6,367 bases of DNA from Desulfobulbaceae bacterium (GTDB lineage: Bacteria > Desulfobacterota > Desulfobulbia > Desulfobulbales > Desulfobulbaceae), in the NCBI GenBank assembly GCA_026990725.1, contig JALXCX010000190.1:1-6367 (forward strand), read 5' to 3'. A program made the translations under genes and the position numbers. Under the pieces are notes generated by a model, which saw nothing but the letters and a program-made list of their open reading frames with translations, ran no database searches and was not told where the DNA came from. Numbering within the stretch: the first letter of the stretch is position 1; each line of letters starts with the position of its first letter. This document shows, one piece after another, positions 1 to 5,597 of this stretch.

Positions 1-2
1 GG

Positions 3-587
3 GTGAGGTTCCTTACAAGGGATGAAGCCATGCTGCTGCTGGATACATTAAAGACAAGAAGCACAGGCGTCCACAACATGACCCTTCTCTCAATCTACTG
101 CGGTGCACGCGCCGGAGAAATATTCTCTCTACAATGGAGTGATGTTGACCAGGTTAACGGGCTTATCACCCTGCGAGATACCAAAAGCGGGAAAACGAGA
201 ACAGTTCATATGCCGGAAACAGTCAAGGTGATGTTTGCCACCATGGAACCGGGGAAAAAGTCAACGTTGGTCTTTCCGGGCAAGGGTGGCAAGCAGCTTA
301 AACAGATCAGCAAGACCTTTGACCGTACAGTGGCACAGCTTGCGTTTAACGAAGGCATAGAAGACCGGCGGCAGAAGGTTACGTTTCATACTTGTCGCCA
401 CACCTGTGCAAGCTGGCTTGTCCAAGCAGGAATACCTTTGTTTACGGTGCAGAAAATTCTTGGCCATAGCACAATAGCGTTGACTGAACGATACAGTCAT
501 CTTGCCCCTGATTCATTCAGGGCTGCAGCTGCAGCTATCGAAGCAGGTGCACCGGTAAAGAAAAAAAGAAACGTTGTTGGCCTGTAA
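3..587 (+). CDS. Tyrosine recombinase (phage-type integrase), C-terminal catalytic part; 5' end outside the window
   Basis: Site-specific recombinase that cuts and rejoins DNA through a tyrosine-DNA covalent link, inserting or excising the element. The visible 194 residues hold essentially the whole catalytic domain. The first arginine is in GARAGE (R36), the beta-hairpin lysine in TKSGK (K61 or K64), the HxxR box in FHTCRH (H129, R132), the second histidine in LGHS (H155) and the nucleophile in ERYSHL (Y164). The tail is alanine-rich and then basic (KKKR). The frame is open to the window edge and full-length relatives carry N-terminal arm and core-binding domains, so the GTG at position 3 is probably internal. 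The stop lies 40 bases before a toxin-antitoxin pair, a common arrangement at the integrase end of prophages and integrative elements. The family is certain; the attachment site and target cannot be seen here. Confidence 0.95.
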   Translation: MRFLTRDEAMLLLDTLKTRSTGVHNMTLLSIYCGARAGEIFSLQWSDVDQVNGLITLRDTKSGKTRTVHMPETVKVMFATMEPGKKSTLVFPGKGGKQLKQISKTFDRTVAQLAFNEGIEDRRQKVTFHTCRHTCASWLVQAGIPLFTVQKILGHSTIALTERYSHLAPDSFRAAAAAIEAGAPVKKKRNVVGL

Positions 588-627
588 GGGAAATCTCCTT
601 GTGCAAATAATCGGCAGGTAATATAAT

Positions 628-888
628 ATGAGTTATACGGTAAAGATCAAACGACAGGCCAAGCGCAAGCTTAAGAATCTTGGAAAAAGGGATCGTTTGC
701 GCATTGTCGATGCCATTATGTGTCTCGGAGTAAACCCCGATGATGCCGCATTGGATACAAAACAGCTCAAAGGTTCCCATCTTTGGCGGATGCGTATCGG
801 CGGCTGGCGCATAATATTTGATCGCCGGGATACCTTGCGGATAATTCAGATTGAAAAGATAAAGCCACGGGGGGACGCTTACAAATGA
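628..888 (+). CDS. RelE/ParE-family toxin of a type II toxin-antitoxin pair
   Basis: An 86-residue basic protein of the RelE/ParE fold. Members are usually ribosome-dependent mRNA endonucleases (RelE) or gyrase poisons (ParE). The sequence shows the family pattern: an N-terminal strand (YTVKIKRQA), two helices, a K-rich turn (TKQLKG, K45 and K48), the central motif LWRMRIGGWRIIFD (R54, R56, R61) and a C-terminal RGDAYK (R81, Y85). These basic and tyrosine positions match those used by RelE-type RNases, so mRNA cleavage is the more likely activity, though this is inference. An AGG at 616-618 lies 9 bases before the ATG. The stop codon overlaps the antitoxin start (ATGA), so the two are translationally coupled. 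The order is toxin first, as in higBA-like systems rather than relBE. Confidence 0.88.
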   Translation: MSYTVKIKRQAKRKLKNLGKRDRLRIVDAIMCLGVNPDDAALDTKQLKGSHLWRMRIGGWRIIFDRRDTLRIIQIEKIKPRGDAYK

Positions 889-1226
889 GCTTACAGACAA
901 TTAGAAATATGCAGGGCCATGACGAATATGTGCTTCTTCCTATTCAGGTTTTCGATGCCTTGAAAGAACAGATTGAAGATGAACTGGCCGGGCTGGAAGC
1001 ATGGGCCGACCAGGAAGAGGATTATGTTGATTTTGATCCCGCTGATTATGTCGACAATCCCGTTGCCCTTGCCCGGATGAAGGCGCAGGTCAAGCAGGTT
1101 GACCTTGCCCGGCATATGAAAGTTACCCAATCTTATATCTCCAAACTTGAACACGCCGATCAGGTGTCCGATGGAGCGATGCAGAAGGTAAGAGCCGCCT
1201 TGCAGGAATTAAGAAGGAAAATATAA
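885..1226 (+). CDS. Xre-family helix-turn-helix antitoxin partnered with the RelE/ParE toxin
   Basis: A 113-residue protein with two parts. Residues 1-60 are acidic, beginning with a YVLLPIQVFDAL segment and followed by a run of D and E (QEEDYVDFDPADYVD), and probably wrap the toxin. Residues about 64-112 form a Cro/C1-type helix-turn-helix (VDLARHMKVTQSYISKLEHA) that would bind the operon's operator. A GGGGGA at 869-874 lies about 10 bases before the ATG, which overlaps the toxin stop by 4 bases. Function inferred from family and context: it neutralises the toxin and autorepresses the pair, stabilising the element beside the integrase. No clear operator was found upstream of the toxin, so the pair may be transcribed from within or before the integrase gene. 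Confidence 0.88.
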   Translation: MSLQTIRNMQGHDEYVLLPIQVFDALKEQIEDELAGLEAWADQEEDYVDFDPADYVDNPVALARMKAQVKQVDLARHMKVTQSYISKLEHADQVSDGAMQKVRAALQELRRKI

Positions 1227-1334
1227 ATACCACCCTTTGCAGGAGGTAGACTGATCATCGAAAAGCGGTTCCGTTGTCGCCTGCCCATGCAGCTTTTCAC
1301 AAATTCTGGAAAAAATAAAGGAGGCCATGGAGTC

Positions 1335-1570
1335 ATGAAACGAGACATCGGCAAGAACAGGGTCAGGGCAGGAGGACGATGATTGAACTGCCGGCCGATG
1401 TAAAAGCCATCCGCGAGAAAACCGGATTGAGCCAGTCTGCCTTTGCCGGGTTGCTCGGTGTAAGCGCCCGTACACTTCAGGAGTGAGAACAGGGACGACG
1501 GACGCCAAAGGGACCGGCCCAGGTATTACTCCGGGTAGCTGGCCGCCACCCGGAGGCATTACTTAATTAA
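1335..1570 (+). pseudogene. Decayed HigA/NadS-type Xre antitoxin gene with a frame break and an in-frame TGA at a conserved Trp codon
   Basis: The remains of a small Xre-family antitoxin or regulator. A good Shine-Dalgarno site (AAAGGAGG, 1317-1324) precedes ATG 1335, which encodes the family-typical start MKRDIGKN. That frame stops at 1380-1382. The rest lies in another frame from about 1361: GQGRRTMIELPADVKAIREK, then a helix-turn-helix (GLSQSAFAGLLGVSARTLQE), a TGA at 1484-1486, then EQGRRTPKGPAQVLLRVAGR and HPEALLN ending at TAA 1568. Relatives read LQxWEQGRR at that point, so TGA replaces a TGG tryptophan codon. The segment normally joining MKRDIG to the GRRT region (roughly EILEGI...AIK) is absent, which suggests a small deletion as well as a frameshift. 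Internal ATG 1379 could give only a 35-residue fragment. A TGA at 1336-1338, ending a reading ILEKIKEAMES, overlaps the ATG and might be the tail of a lost partner toxin; this is weak. Confidence 0.75.
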
Positions 1571-1657
1571 TCACCATTTTCCGGGTTCTAAATCATCTTC
1601 CGCTACTGGTTATCCATTTCATTTTTTTTAATATTATTACGTGCTTGATTCTCGTTT

Positions 1658-1673
1658 TTTACAGTTTTGTAAA
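1658..1673. promoter_or_regulatory. Small operator-like palindrome TTTACA-N4-TGTAAA
   Basis: Perfect 6-base arms TTTACA and TGTAAA are separated by GTTT, in gene-free AT-rich DNA about 25 bases upstream of the candidate -35. Size and symmetry suit a dimeric helix-turn-helix repressor or activator. In AT-rich sequence such a palindrome can arise by chance, so the regulatory role is inference. Confidence 0.3.
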
Positions 1674-1688
1674 GGTGTGCGAAAAAAC

Positions 1689-1717
1689 TTGCGTCTCTAT
1701 TATGATACTATTATAGT
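1689..1717 (+). promoter_or_regulatory. Possible sigma-70 promoter for the replication operon
   Basis: TTGCGT at 1689-1694 (TTG of the -35 consensus) is separated by 17 bases from TATAGT at 1712-1717 (5 of 6 matches to the -10 consensus). Transcription would start near 1724 and give a leader of about 245 bases before the first gene at 1971, passing through the terminator at 1899-1949. The -10 sits in the centre of a 33-base palindrome, so a protein bound there would block RNA polymerase. This is the best-placed candidate by eye and is not proven. Confidence 0.4.
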
Positions 1718-1732
1718 AATAGTGAATCATAA
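1700..1732. promoter_or_regulatory. Extended palindromic operator-like site overlapping the -10 box
   Basis: Two nested perfect inverted repeats: inner arms ACTATTA and TAATAGT around TAG (1707-1723), and outer arms TTATGAT and ATCATAA (1700-1706, 1726-1732), with two extra bases (GA) on the right. In total 14 of 14 arm bases are complementary. The site covers the candidate -10. It is a plausible operator for one of the element's helix-turn-helix proteins, but which one cannot be told from sequence. Confidence 0.5.
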
Positions 1733-1898
1733 GCGAACGGTTGAGCGAAACAAAATATTATTCGGAGTCCCTTAATAAGGACAAAGTGCTGAGTTCGGAT
1801 GCTAAAATAGCCTGCGTTCACCTGATTCGAACAATTAAATAAAAAACCTATTATCGGTTTACTGGACGGCCCCGCCGCATTTGCGGGTTACTGATTCT

Positions 1899-1949
1899 GG
1901 CCCGATATCAAGATGGATTATACCGTCTCGATATCGGGCCTTTTTTTTT
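1899..1949 (+). terminator. Strong intrinsic terminator or attenuator directly upstream of the AlpA-like gene
   Basis: A perfect 11-bp stem, GGCCCGATATC (1899-1909) with GATATCGGGCC (1930-1940), continues after one A-C mismatch into a further 6 pairs (AGATGG with CCGTCT, one G-U), closing on an ATTATA loop. Nine T follow at 1941-1949. This has all the marks of a rho-independent terminator on the + strand. It ends only 10 bases before the GGAGGG ribosome binding site at 1960-1965, with no room for an ordinary promoter between. Either transcription of the following operon is controlled by readthrough, or an unseen promoter lies very close. Confidence 0.87.
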
Positions 1950-1970
1950 GTAAAATTTTGGAGGGTTAAA

Positions 1971-2225
1971 ATGGAAATGAATGTTGAGCGATGGATCGAG
2001 GATTTGGTTGCCGGATGTCCGGGGATGCATGTTGCCCGTTCTGATACAGGCAAATTTACATCAGGCGCAGTATCGCCAAGAACTGTAGCTAATATGGAAT
2101 CCCGACGACCAGATGATGTTGCTGATGGCAGATTTGTTGTCGGAAAAAAAATAATGTATCCGAAGCGGTCGTATGCCGAATGGCTGGCTAAAAAATTTTA
2201 TAAAACCGTACAGAAAGTCGTGTAA
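1971..2225 (+). CDS. Small AlpA/excisionase-like winged-helix DNA-binding protein
   Basis: An 84-residue protein, the first gene of the replication block. Residues 35-47 (SPRTVANMESR) form a recognition-helix region. They are followed by a wing-like segment GRFVVGKKIMYPKRS (53-67) and YAEWL (69-72), the pattern of AlpA/MerR-like excisionase and regulator proteins (RT.xN...GP..FRIGRKV.YP...L.EWL). The C-terminal helix is basic. GGAGGG at 1960-1965 is 5 bases before ATG 1971; a second ATG at 1977 is possible. Starting further upstream would put coding sequence through the terminator, which I reject. Likely role, by family: binding near the attachment site to favour excision, or activating or repressing the element's promoters. 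A terminator lies immediately before it and a gap of about 170 bases follows. Confidence 0.75.
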   Translation: MEMNVERWIEDLVAGCPGMHVARSDTGKFTSGAVSPRTVANMESRRPDDVADGRFVVGKKIMYPKRSYAEWLAKKFYKTVQKVV

Positions 2226-2353
2226 CCCAAGCATGGATAACAGTCTTAATTAACTGAAAACCTTACCACAGGGTTACCATGACAGGACGTTCATTAGTTC
2301 ACAGGGTGGCTCTTTGCTACTCAATAGAGGGATAAATATGAAGGCAAAAAAAA

Positions 2354-2386
2354 GCCCCTCCCGGTTTGCAGGAACCGGCAAGGGGC
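2354..2386. terminator. GC-rich hairpin: intrinsic terminator on the - strand, and a stem covering the ribosome binding site on the + strand
   Basis: Arms GCCCCT (2354-2359) and AGGGGC (2381-2386) enclose a second stem CCGGTT (2361-2366) and AACCGG (2373-2378) with loop TGCAGG. Eight A at 2346-2353 precede it, so read on the - strand it is a stem followed by eight T, a typical rho-independent terminator. It could stop leftward transcription, although no - strand gene is supported here. On the + strand the AGGGG of the right arm is 8 bases before ATG 2394 and would be buried when the stem forms. Both roles are inferred from structure. Confidence 0.6.
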
Positions 2387-2393
2387 AAAGGCG

Positions 2394-2623
2394 ATGGATC
2401 TTGAGGAAAAAAGTAACCCTTCCACCCGAAACAGTCAAGACCGTTCGACTGAGGCACAAGAAGTACGGCTTCTCAAAAGTCTTTGTTCCGGCTCTGTATC
2501 AACTTTTTACGCTCGCAAGCATCTTGACTCCCCCACCCTGCCGGGCGCGTTCTTAGCCTATGCCAGAAAGGCTACGACATTGAAACCGTGATGGTCGAAA
2601 GGGCAAGGCGTGATTATGAATAA
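2394..2623 (+). pseudogene. Small phage helix-turn-helix protein gene split by a -1 frameshift at a C5 run
   Basis: Read from ATG 2394 the frame gives MDLEEKSNPSTRNSQDRSTE and then RLLKSLCSGSVSTFYARKHLDSP, after which it diverges and ends at 2591. Stepping back one base at the CCCCC run (2530-2534) restores HPAGRVLSLCQKGYDIETVM and VERARRDYE, ending at TAA 2621-2623. The joined product of about 76 residues has the layout of a small phage helix-turn-helix family: RLL..L..G.VST..AR..LDxxHPA.RV..L..KGY.I.T. The spacing between LD and HPA is exactly right after the shift. The zero-frame ORF therefore has a foreign tail. Causes could be a one-base deletion, a sequencing error, or ribosomal slippage. 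The end overlaps the primase-helicase start by 8 bases. An alternative frame from ATG 2338 (good AGAGGG site, to 2556) has no family pattern. Likely role: DNA binding or regulation linked to replication. Confidence 0.72.
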
Positions 2624-5261
2624 AGGAAAAAACAGCTTCATCGAGCAACTTCGGCAAGAACTCCCGGATATACCCACGGATGGTTTGAAGAAGGAGGGGG
2701 CGGAGTTTCACGGCCCTTGTCCATTCTGCGGAGGTGTCGACCGCTTCACGGTATTTCAGGGGGCGGAGAGGTTCCTTTGTCGAAAATGCGCATTCGATAA
2801 AGGAGGCGACAAAATAGACTATTGGAAGAGGCATCATAAATGCGCTAATCCCCGAGAGCTTGAGCAAAAGATGGGAATTATCTCTTCTGATAGACCCGTC
2901 AAAGAGAAGCGTTCCGGGGGATCTCCCTACCCCTGGGAGCATTCGGCCAAAGACCACCCAGCCATGAGAGCCTACTTTAAAGGCCGGGGGATAACCTTTT
3001 CTGAATTGTTTCCCCTACCGCCTGCCCTCAGATTCAACACTTTCAAAAACAAGAATACAGGAAAGCCTGCAGCGCGAATTCTTGCGGCTGTTTCTCAACC
3101 AGGAGATACCGCGCTGAAGGCGCATCATTCCACATGGTTGGAAGGTGCAAAAAGCACGAAAAAAACTATGAAAGGCCCGTGCAAGGGGAAAGGGGTTTGG
3201 TTTTATCCCGACCGTTCAAAGACCGAAAAAAAACTTGTCATTGGTGAAGGGATAGAAACGACCCTTTCGGCAATGCAAGCCACGGGAATAAACGGCGTTG
3301 CTGGTCTGGATGCCGGTAAGATGCAAGCTATCGTTTTGCCCGGTTCAATTTCGGAAGTCTATATCCTTGCCGATGAGGACGAATCTTTCACAGGACAGAA
3401 AGCCGCTTTAAAGCTGGCGAAACGCTTAGAAGATGAAAACCGGGTGGCCTGGATAATCTCCCCGAGTGAAAATACTTTTTCTGATAGGCCCCGAAAGATT
3501 GATTTCAACGACCTGACCCCGGAACAAATTTGCGAACGCTTTGAAAAGCTGATTGCTCCATCTTCGCTGGATAAAACTATGATCCAGCGAGAAAACAAGA
3601 AATCTGAAATCGCACTTCTTGATGAAGATGGAAATAGAAAAACCAAAGCGACCGTACTTATCGAGATCGGCAGTCAATACGAATTATTCCACGATGAGAA
3701 CGGGGATGGTTATGCAACTATAGCCAAGGGCAGTCATAAGGAAACTTGGCCCATAAGAAGCAAGGCCTTTGCCGAATTACTTTCAGATCAGTATTTCATG
3801 TTGAGCAAAAAGGGAGTCAGTCGAAATATTGTTGCAGATGCAAGTGACACGCTCTGTGGCATGGCCAGAAATCAGGGTGAACGATTCAAAGTCTACAGGC
3901 GTATAGCTGAAAAAAACGGGAATATTTATTTAGATTTATGTGATTCAGATTGGCGGGTTGTAGAGGTGTCTGCCGCCGATTGGCAAGTAATAACCGACCC
4001 TCCTGTTAAATTCATTCGGAGTGCAAGTAGCAAACCGCTTCCTGCCCCGGTAAAAGGCGGGATCCTGGAAGATTTATGGTCCTTAATAAACGTGCGCCCT
4101 GCTGACAGACCGCTTATCGCAGGTTTTTTGTCAAGAGCTCTTCACCCGACAGCGCCATATTTTGGTCTTTGTGTCGTGGGGGAGCAAGGAACGGGCAAGA
4201 GCACGTTCACGACAATGCTTCGTTCGTTGTGCGACCCGTCGACCGCTATGTTGCGCCCTCCCCCCAAAGATGAACGAGATTTTTTGGCGGGAGCCGTTAA
4301 TAATTGGTGCCTGACTTATGACAATTTATCGGGAATGAAACCTTGGCTTTCGGACGCTCTCTGTAGGGTTCTTACCGGCGGCTCGTTTGCTGCAAGGACA
4401 TTATATTCTACTGTAGAGGAAACAACTATTCCTCTTTCTCGTCCGGTCATTTTGAACGGTATTGATGATCTCACAGCTCGACCTGATCTTGCCGACAGAG
4501 TGATTGCAATAGAGCTTCAACCGATCCAAGACAGCAACAGGATGGAAGAGCGGGAATTGTGGAAGAAGTTTGACCGGATCAAGGGAGAAATACTTGGTGT
4601 GCTGTTGGATGGTATTTCTTCAGCTTTGCAAAATATCGATGATGTTAAACTCACTTACAGACCACGACAAATTGACGCTGCTCGGTGGGCAACTGCTGCA
4701 GAGACAGGGTTAGATATTGCCCCTGGCACGTTCATTCAATCCTACCGCAAAAATCAACAGGAAATGGTGTCGATTGCCTTAGAGTCTTCTCCATTTATTG
4801 CCGCGATTCTCGACATGCTGAAAGACAGGAAAATATGGGAAGGCTCTCCGTCTACATTACTTTCTCTTCTCCCAGATTTTGCACGAGATGAAGAAGCCGT
4901 GAAGTCAAAGGCATGGCCAAAATCACCCAGTTGGGTGTCTAAAATAATCAAAAGAAATGCTCCTGCCTTGCGAAAGATCGGAATTGAAGTTGAACAGTCA
5001 CGCACAGCGGCGGGTAGGTATATCCATCTATCCATGATGAATATGACAACAGAGCCGAAAAACTTAACTCCACATAGTCAGGATTTTGGTAACGAACAGG
5101 CATGTAATGAGCAAGGGAGGAGACGTGAAGTTAATGAAAATTACCGTCATTGTCGTCATACCGTCACAGCCAATGACGACAATGACGACAATGACGGTAA
5201 AAATCAAAAAGTTTCACATGAAGGCACCGGATGCCCCGGAACATTTACGGGGGAATTTTGA
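2616..5261 (+). CDS. Phage/satellite primase-helicase: zinc finger, Toprim, P-loop NTPase
   Basis: An 881-residue replication protein that would prime and unwind element DNA. Order of domains: a CHC2/P4-type primase zinc finger (CPFCGG...FLCRKC; C35, C38, C55, C58); a DUF7146/Toprim-like region (about 105-285) with EGIETT (E211) and LADEDE (D253, D255); a linker; then a superfamily 3/D5-like ATPase with Walker A GEQGTGKST (522-530, K528), a Walker B-type strand WCLTYDN (D569) and a sensor strand RPVILNGIDD (N614). The last 75 or so residues are low-complexity (NDDNDDNDGK) because the DNA there is a repeat array. ATG 2616 follows AAGG by 7 bases; GTG 2610 would add two residues. The layout resembles the alpha protein of satellite phage P4, which acts as primase, helicase and origin binder, but the similarity is architectural. 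The stop shares one base with the next start (TGATG). Confidence 0.93.
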   Translation: MNKGKNSFIEQLRQELPDIPTDGLKKEGAEFHGPCPFCGGVDRFTVFQGAERFLCRKCAFDKGGDKIDYWKRHHKCANPRELEQKMGIISSDRPVKEKRSGGSPYPWEHSAKDHPAMRAYFKGRGITFSELFPLPPALRFNTFKNKNTGKPAARILAAVSQPGDTALKAHHSTWLEGAKSTKKTMKGPCKGKGVWFYPDRSKTEKKLVIGEGIETTLSAMQATGINGVAGLDAGKMQAIVLPGSISEVYILADEDESFTGQKAALKLAKRLEDENRVAWIISPSENTFSDRPRKIDFNDLTPEQICERFEKLIAPSSLDKTMIQRENKKSEIALLDEDGNRKTKATVLIEIGSQYELFHDENGDGYATIAKGSHKETWPIRSKAFAELLSDQYFMLSKKGVSRNIVADASDTLCGMARNQGERFKVYRRIAEKNGNIYLDLCDSDWRVVEVSAADWQVITDPPVKFIRSASSKPLPAPVKGGILEDLWSLINVRPADRPLIAGFLSRALHPTAPYFGLCVVGEQGTGKSTFTTMLRSLCDPSTAMLRPPPKDERDFLAGAVNNWCLTYDNLSGMKPWLSDALCRVLTGGSFAARTLYSTVEETTIPLSRPVILNGIDDLTARPDLADRVIAIELQPIQDSNRMEERELWKKFDRIKGEILGVLLDGISSALQNIDDVKLTYRPRQIDAARWATAAETGLDIAPGTFIQSYRKNQQEMVSIALESSPFIAAILDMLKDRKIWEGSPSTLLSLLPDFARDEEAVKSKAWPKSPSWVSKIIKRNAPALRKIGIEVEQSRTAAGRYIHLSMMNMTTEPKNLTPHSQDFGNEQACNEQGRRREVNENYRHCRHTVTANDDNDDNDGKNQKVSHEGTGCPGTFTGEF
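5141..5200. repeat. Iteron-like inverted array of TGACG repeats (candidate replication origin)
   Basis: Left arm TTACCGTCATTGTCGTCAT (5141-5159) is the exact reverse complement of right arm ATGACGACAATGACGGTAA (5182-5200), giving 19 bp with a 22-base spacer. The array contains six TGACG cores. Three are on the + strand at 5174, 5183 and 5192, spaced 9 bases, as the units ATGACGACA, ATGACGACA, ATGACGGTA. Three are on the - strand, at 5145, 5154 and 5162 in + coordinates. It lies inside the coding sequence of the primase-helicase tail. Iterons near or inside a replication gene, bound by that gene's product, are well known in plasmids and satellite phages; the origin role here is inference. Confidence 0.75.
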
Positions 5262-5563
5262 TGAACGCTATAAACGTGATTTCTGCGGTGCAAAAAGGAG
5301 GCGGCTCTTTACAGGTCAAGGGTGGGAAATTGATCGGCGAAAATGTTCCCATCATTCATGTTGACCGGATTAAAAATAATAAGGCCGAAATCATCCAGTT
5401 ATTGCAAACCGTTCCCGTTGAACCACACCTAAAGCCTTGCCCGTTGTGTGGTGGTCGAGATTTCATCCATGGTATGCAGGGCGGATATTTTTGCATAACC
5501 TGTCAACCGAATGTACGGCCCGGCGATCCTGTTCGGGCCGGATCAGATCGACGAAGAAAATGA
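5261..5563 (+). CDS. TubC_N-like domain plus zinc-ribbon protein of the replication operon
   Basis: A 100-residue protein. Residues about 5-50 resemble the small TubC N-terminal docking-like fold seen in many phage and element proteins (a V.GGKL strand, then VDRIKNNKAEIIQLLQ). Residues 60-81 form a four-cysteine zinc ribbon (CPLCGG at C60/C63, CITC at C78/C81), followed by a basic tail (RRRK). ATG 5261 shares its A with the primase-helicase stop and has a GGGGGAA site about 7 bases upstream; an upstream ATG at 5231 would lie inside the preceding gene and is less likely. The CPxCGG pattern recalls the primase zinc finger encoded just before. It may bind single-stranded DNA or act as a primase accessory factor, but no function is established and this is inference from domain type and position. 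Confidence 0.8.
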   Translation: MNAINVISAVQKGGGSLQVKGGKLIGENVPIIHVDRIKNNKAEIIQLLQTVPVEPHLKPCPLCGGRDFIHGMQGGYFCITCQPNVRPGDPVRAGSDRRRK

Positions 5564-5597
5564 ACGAGCAACCTGCTTGCTTAAGGAGAAAAATGGC

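Larger units (their letters stand above)
1571..1898 (+). other. Gene-free AT-rich control region between the integration and replication blocks
   Basis: No reading frame with coding character was found on either strand. The stretch contains T-rich runs (1620-1660), two operator-like palindromes, a possible promoter, and several weak hairpins in the presumed leader RNA: a CCTT/AAGG stem near 1764-1779, AAACC/GGTTT around 1845-1862, and a GC stem CCCGC/GCGGG at 1871-1887. It ends directly at a strong intrinsic terminator. I saw no tRNA gene or attachment-site repeat in it. Confidence 0.6.

Noticed and set aside
599..627. TTGTGC, 17 bases, TATAAT just before the toxin ATG, looking like a promoter
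   Set aside because: Transcription would start near 634, inside the gene after its start codon, and the -35 matches only 3 of 6. More likely the AT-rich sequence of the translation start.
535..900. 121-residue open frame on the - strand
   Set aside because: It is antisense to the RelE-like toxin, with no recognisable motif.
1227..1334. Possible remnant of a toxin gene before the broken antitoxin (AGGAGGT at 1241-1247 with no normal start codon after it)
   Set aside because: The short frames here show no RelE/HigB motif; only the TGA overlapping ATG 1335 hints at it, which is too little for a feature.
1571..1898. A tRNA gene or attachment site in the gene-free stretch (for example GTTCG and CGAAC around 1793-1831)
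   Set aside because: No cloverleaf can be built and no repeat of the integrase end is visible; the small inverted repeat is probably incidental.
1881..1970. Upstream extension of the AlpA-like reading frame
   Set aside because: The extra residues are encoded by the terminator hairpin and T run and have no family similarity; the ribosome binding site fits ATG 1971.
2553..2957. 134-residue open frame on the - strand
   Set aside because: It lies opposite the zinc-finger part of the primase-helicase and shows no domain pattern or good start; a shadow frame.
5173..5199. Tandem 9-base repeats as a CRISPR array
   Set aside because: The units are contiguous with no spacers and far shorter than CRISPR repeats; an iteron-like array fits better.
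5511..5597. Longer N-terminus for SSB
   Set aside because: It would overlap the zinc-ribbon gene; SSB similarity begins at MNKIIFTG and a strong ribosome binding site fits ATG 5598.
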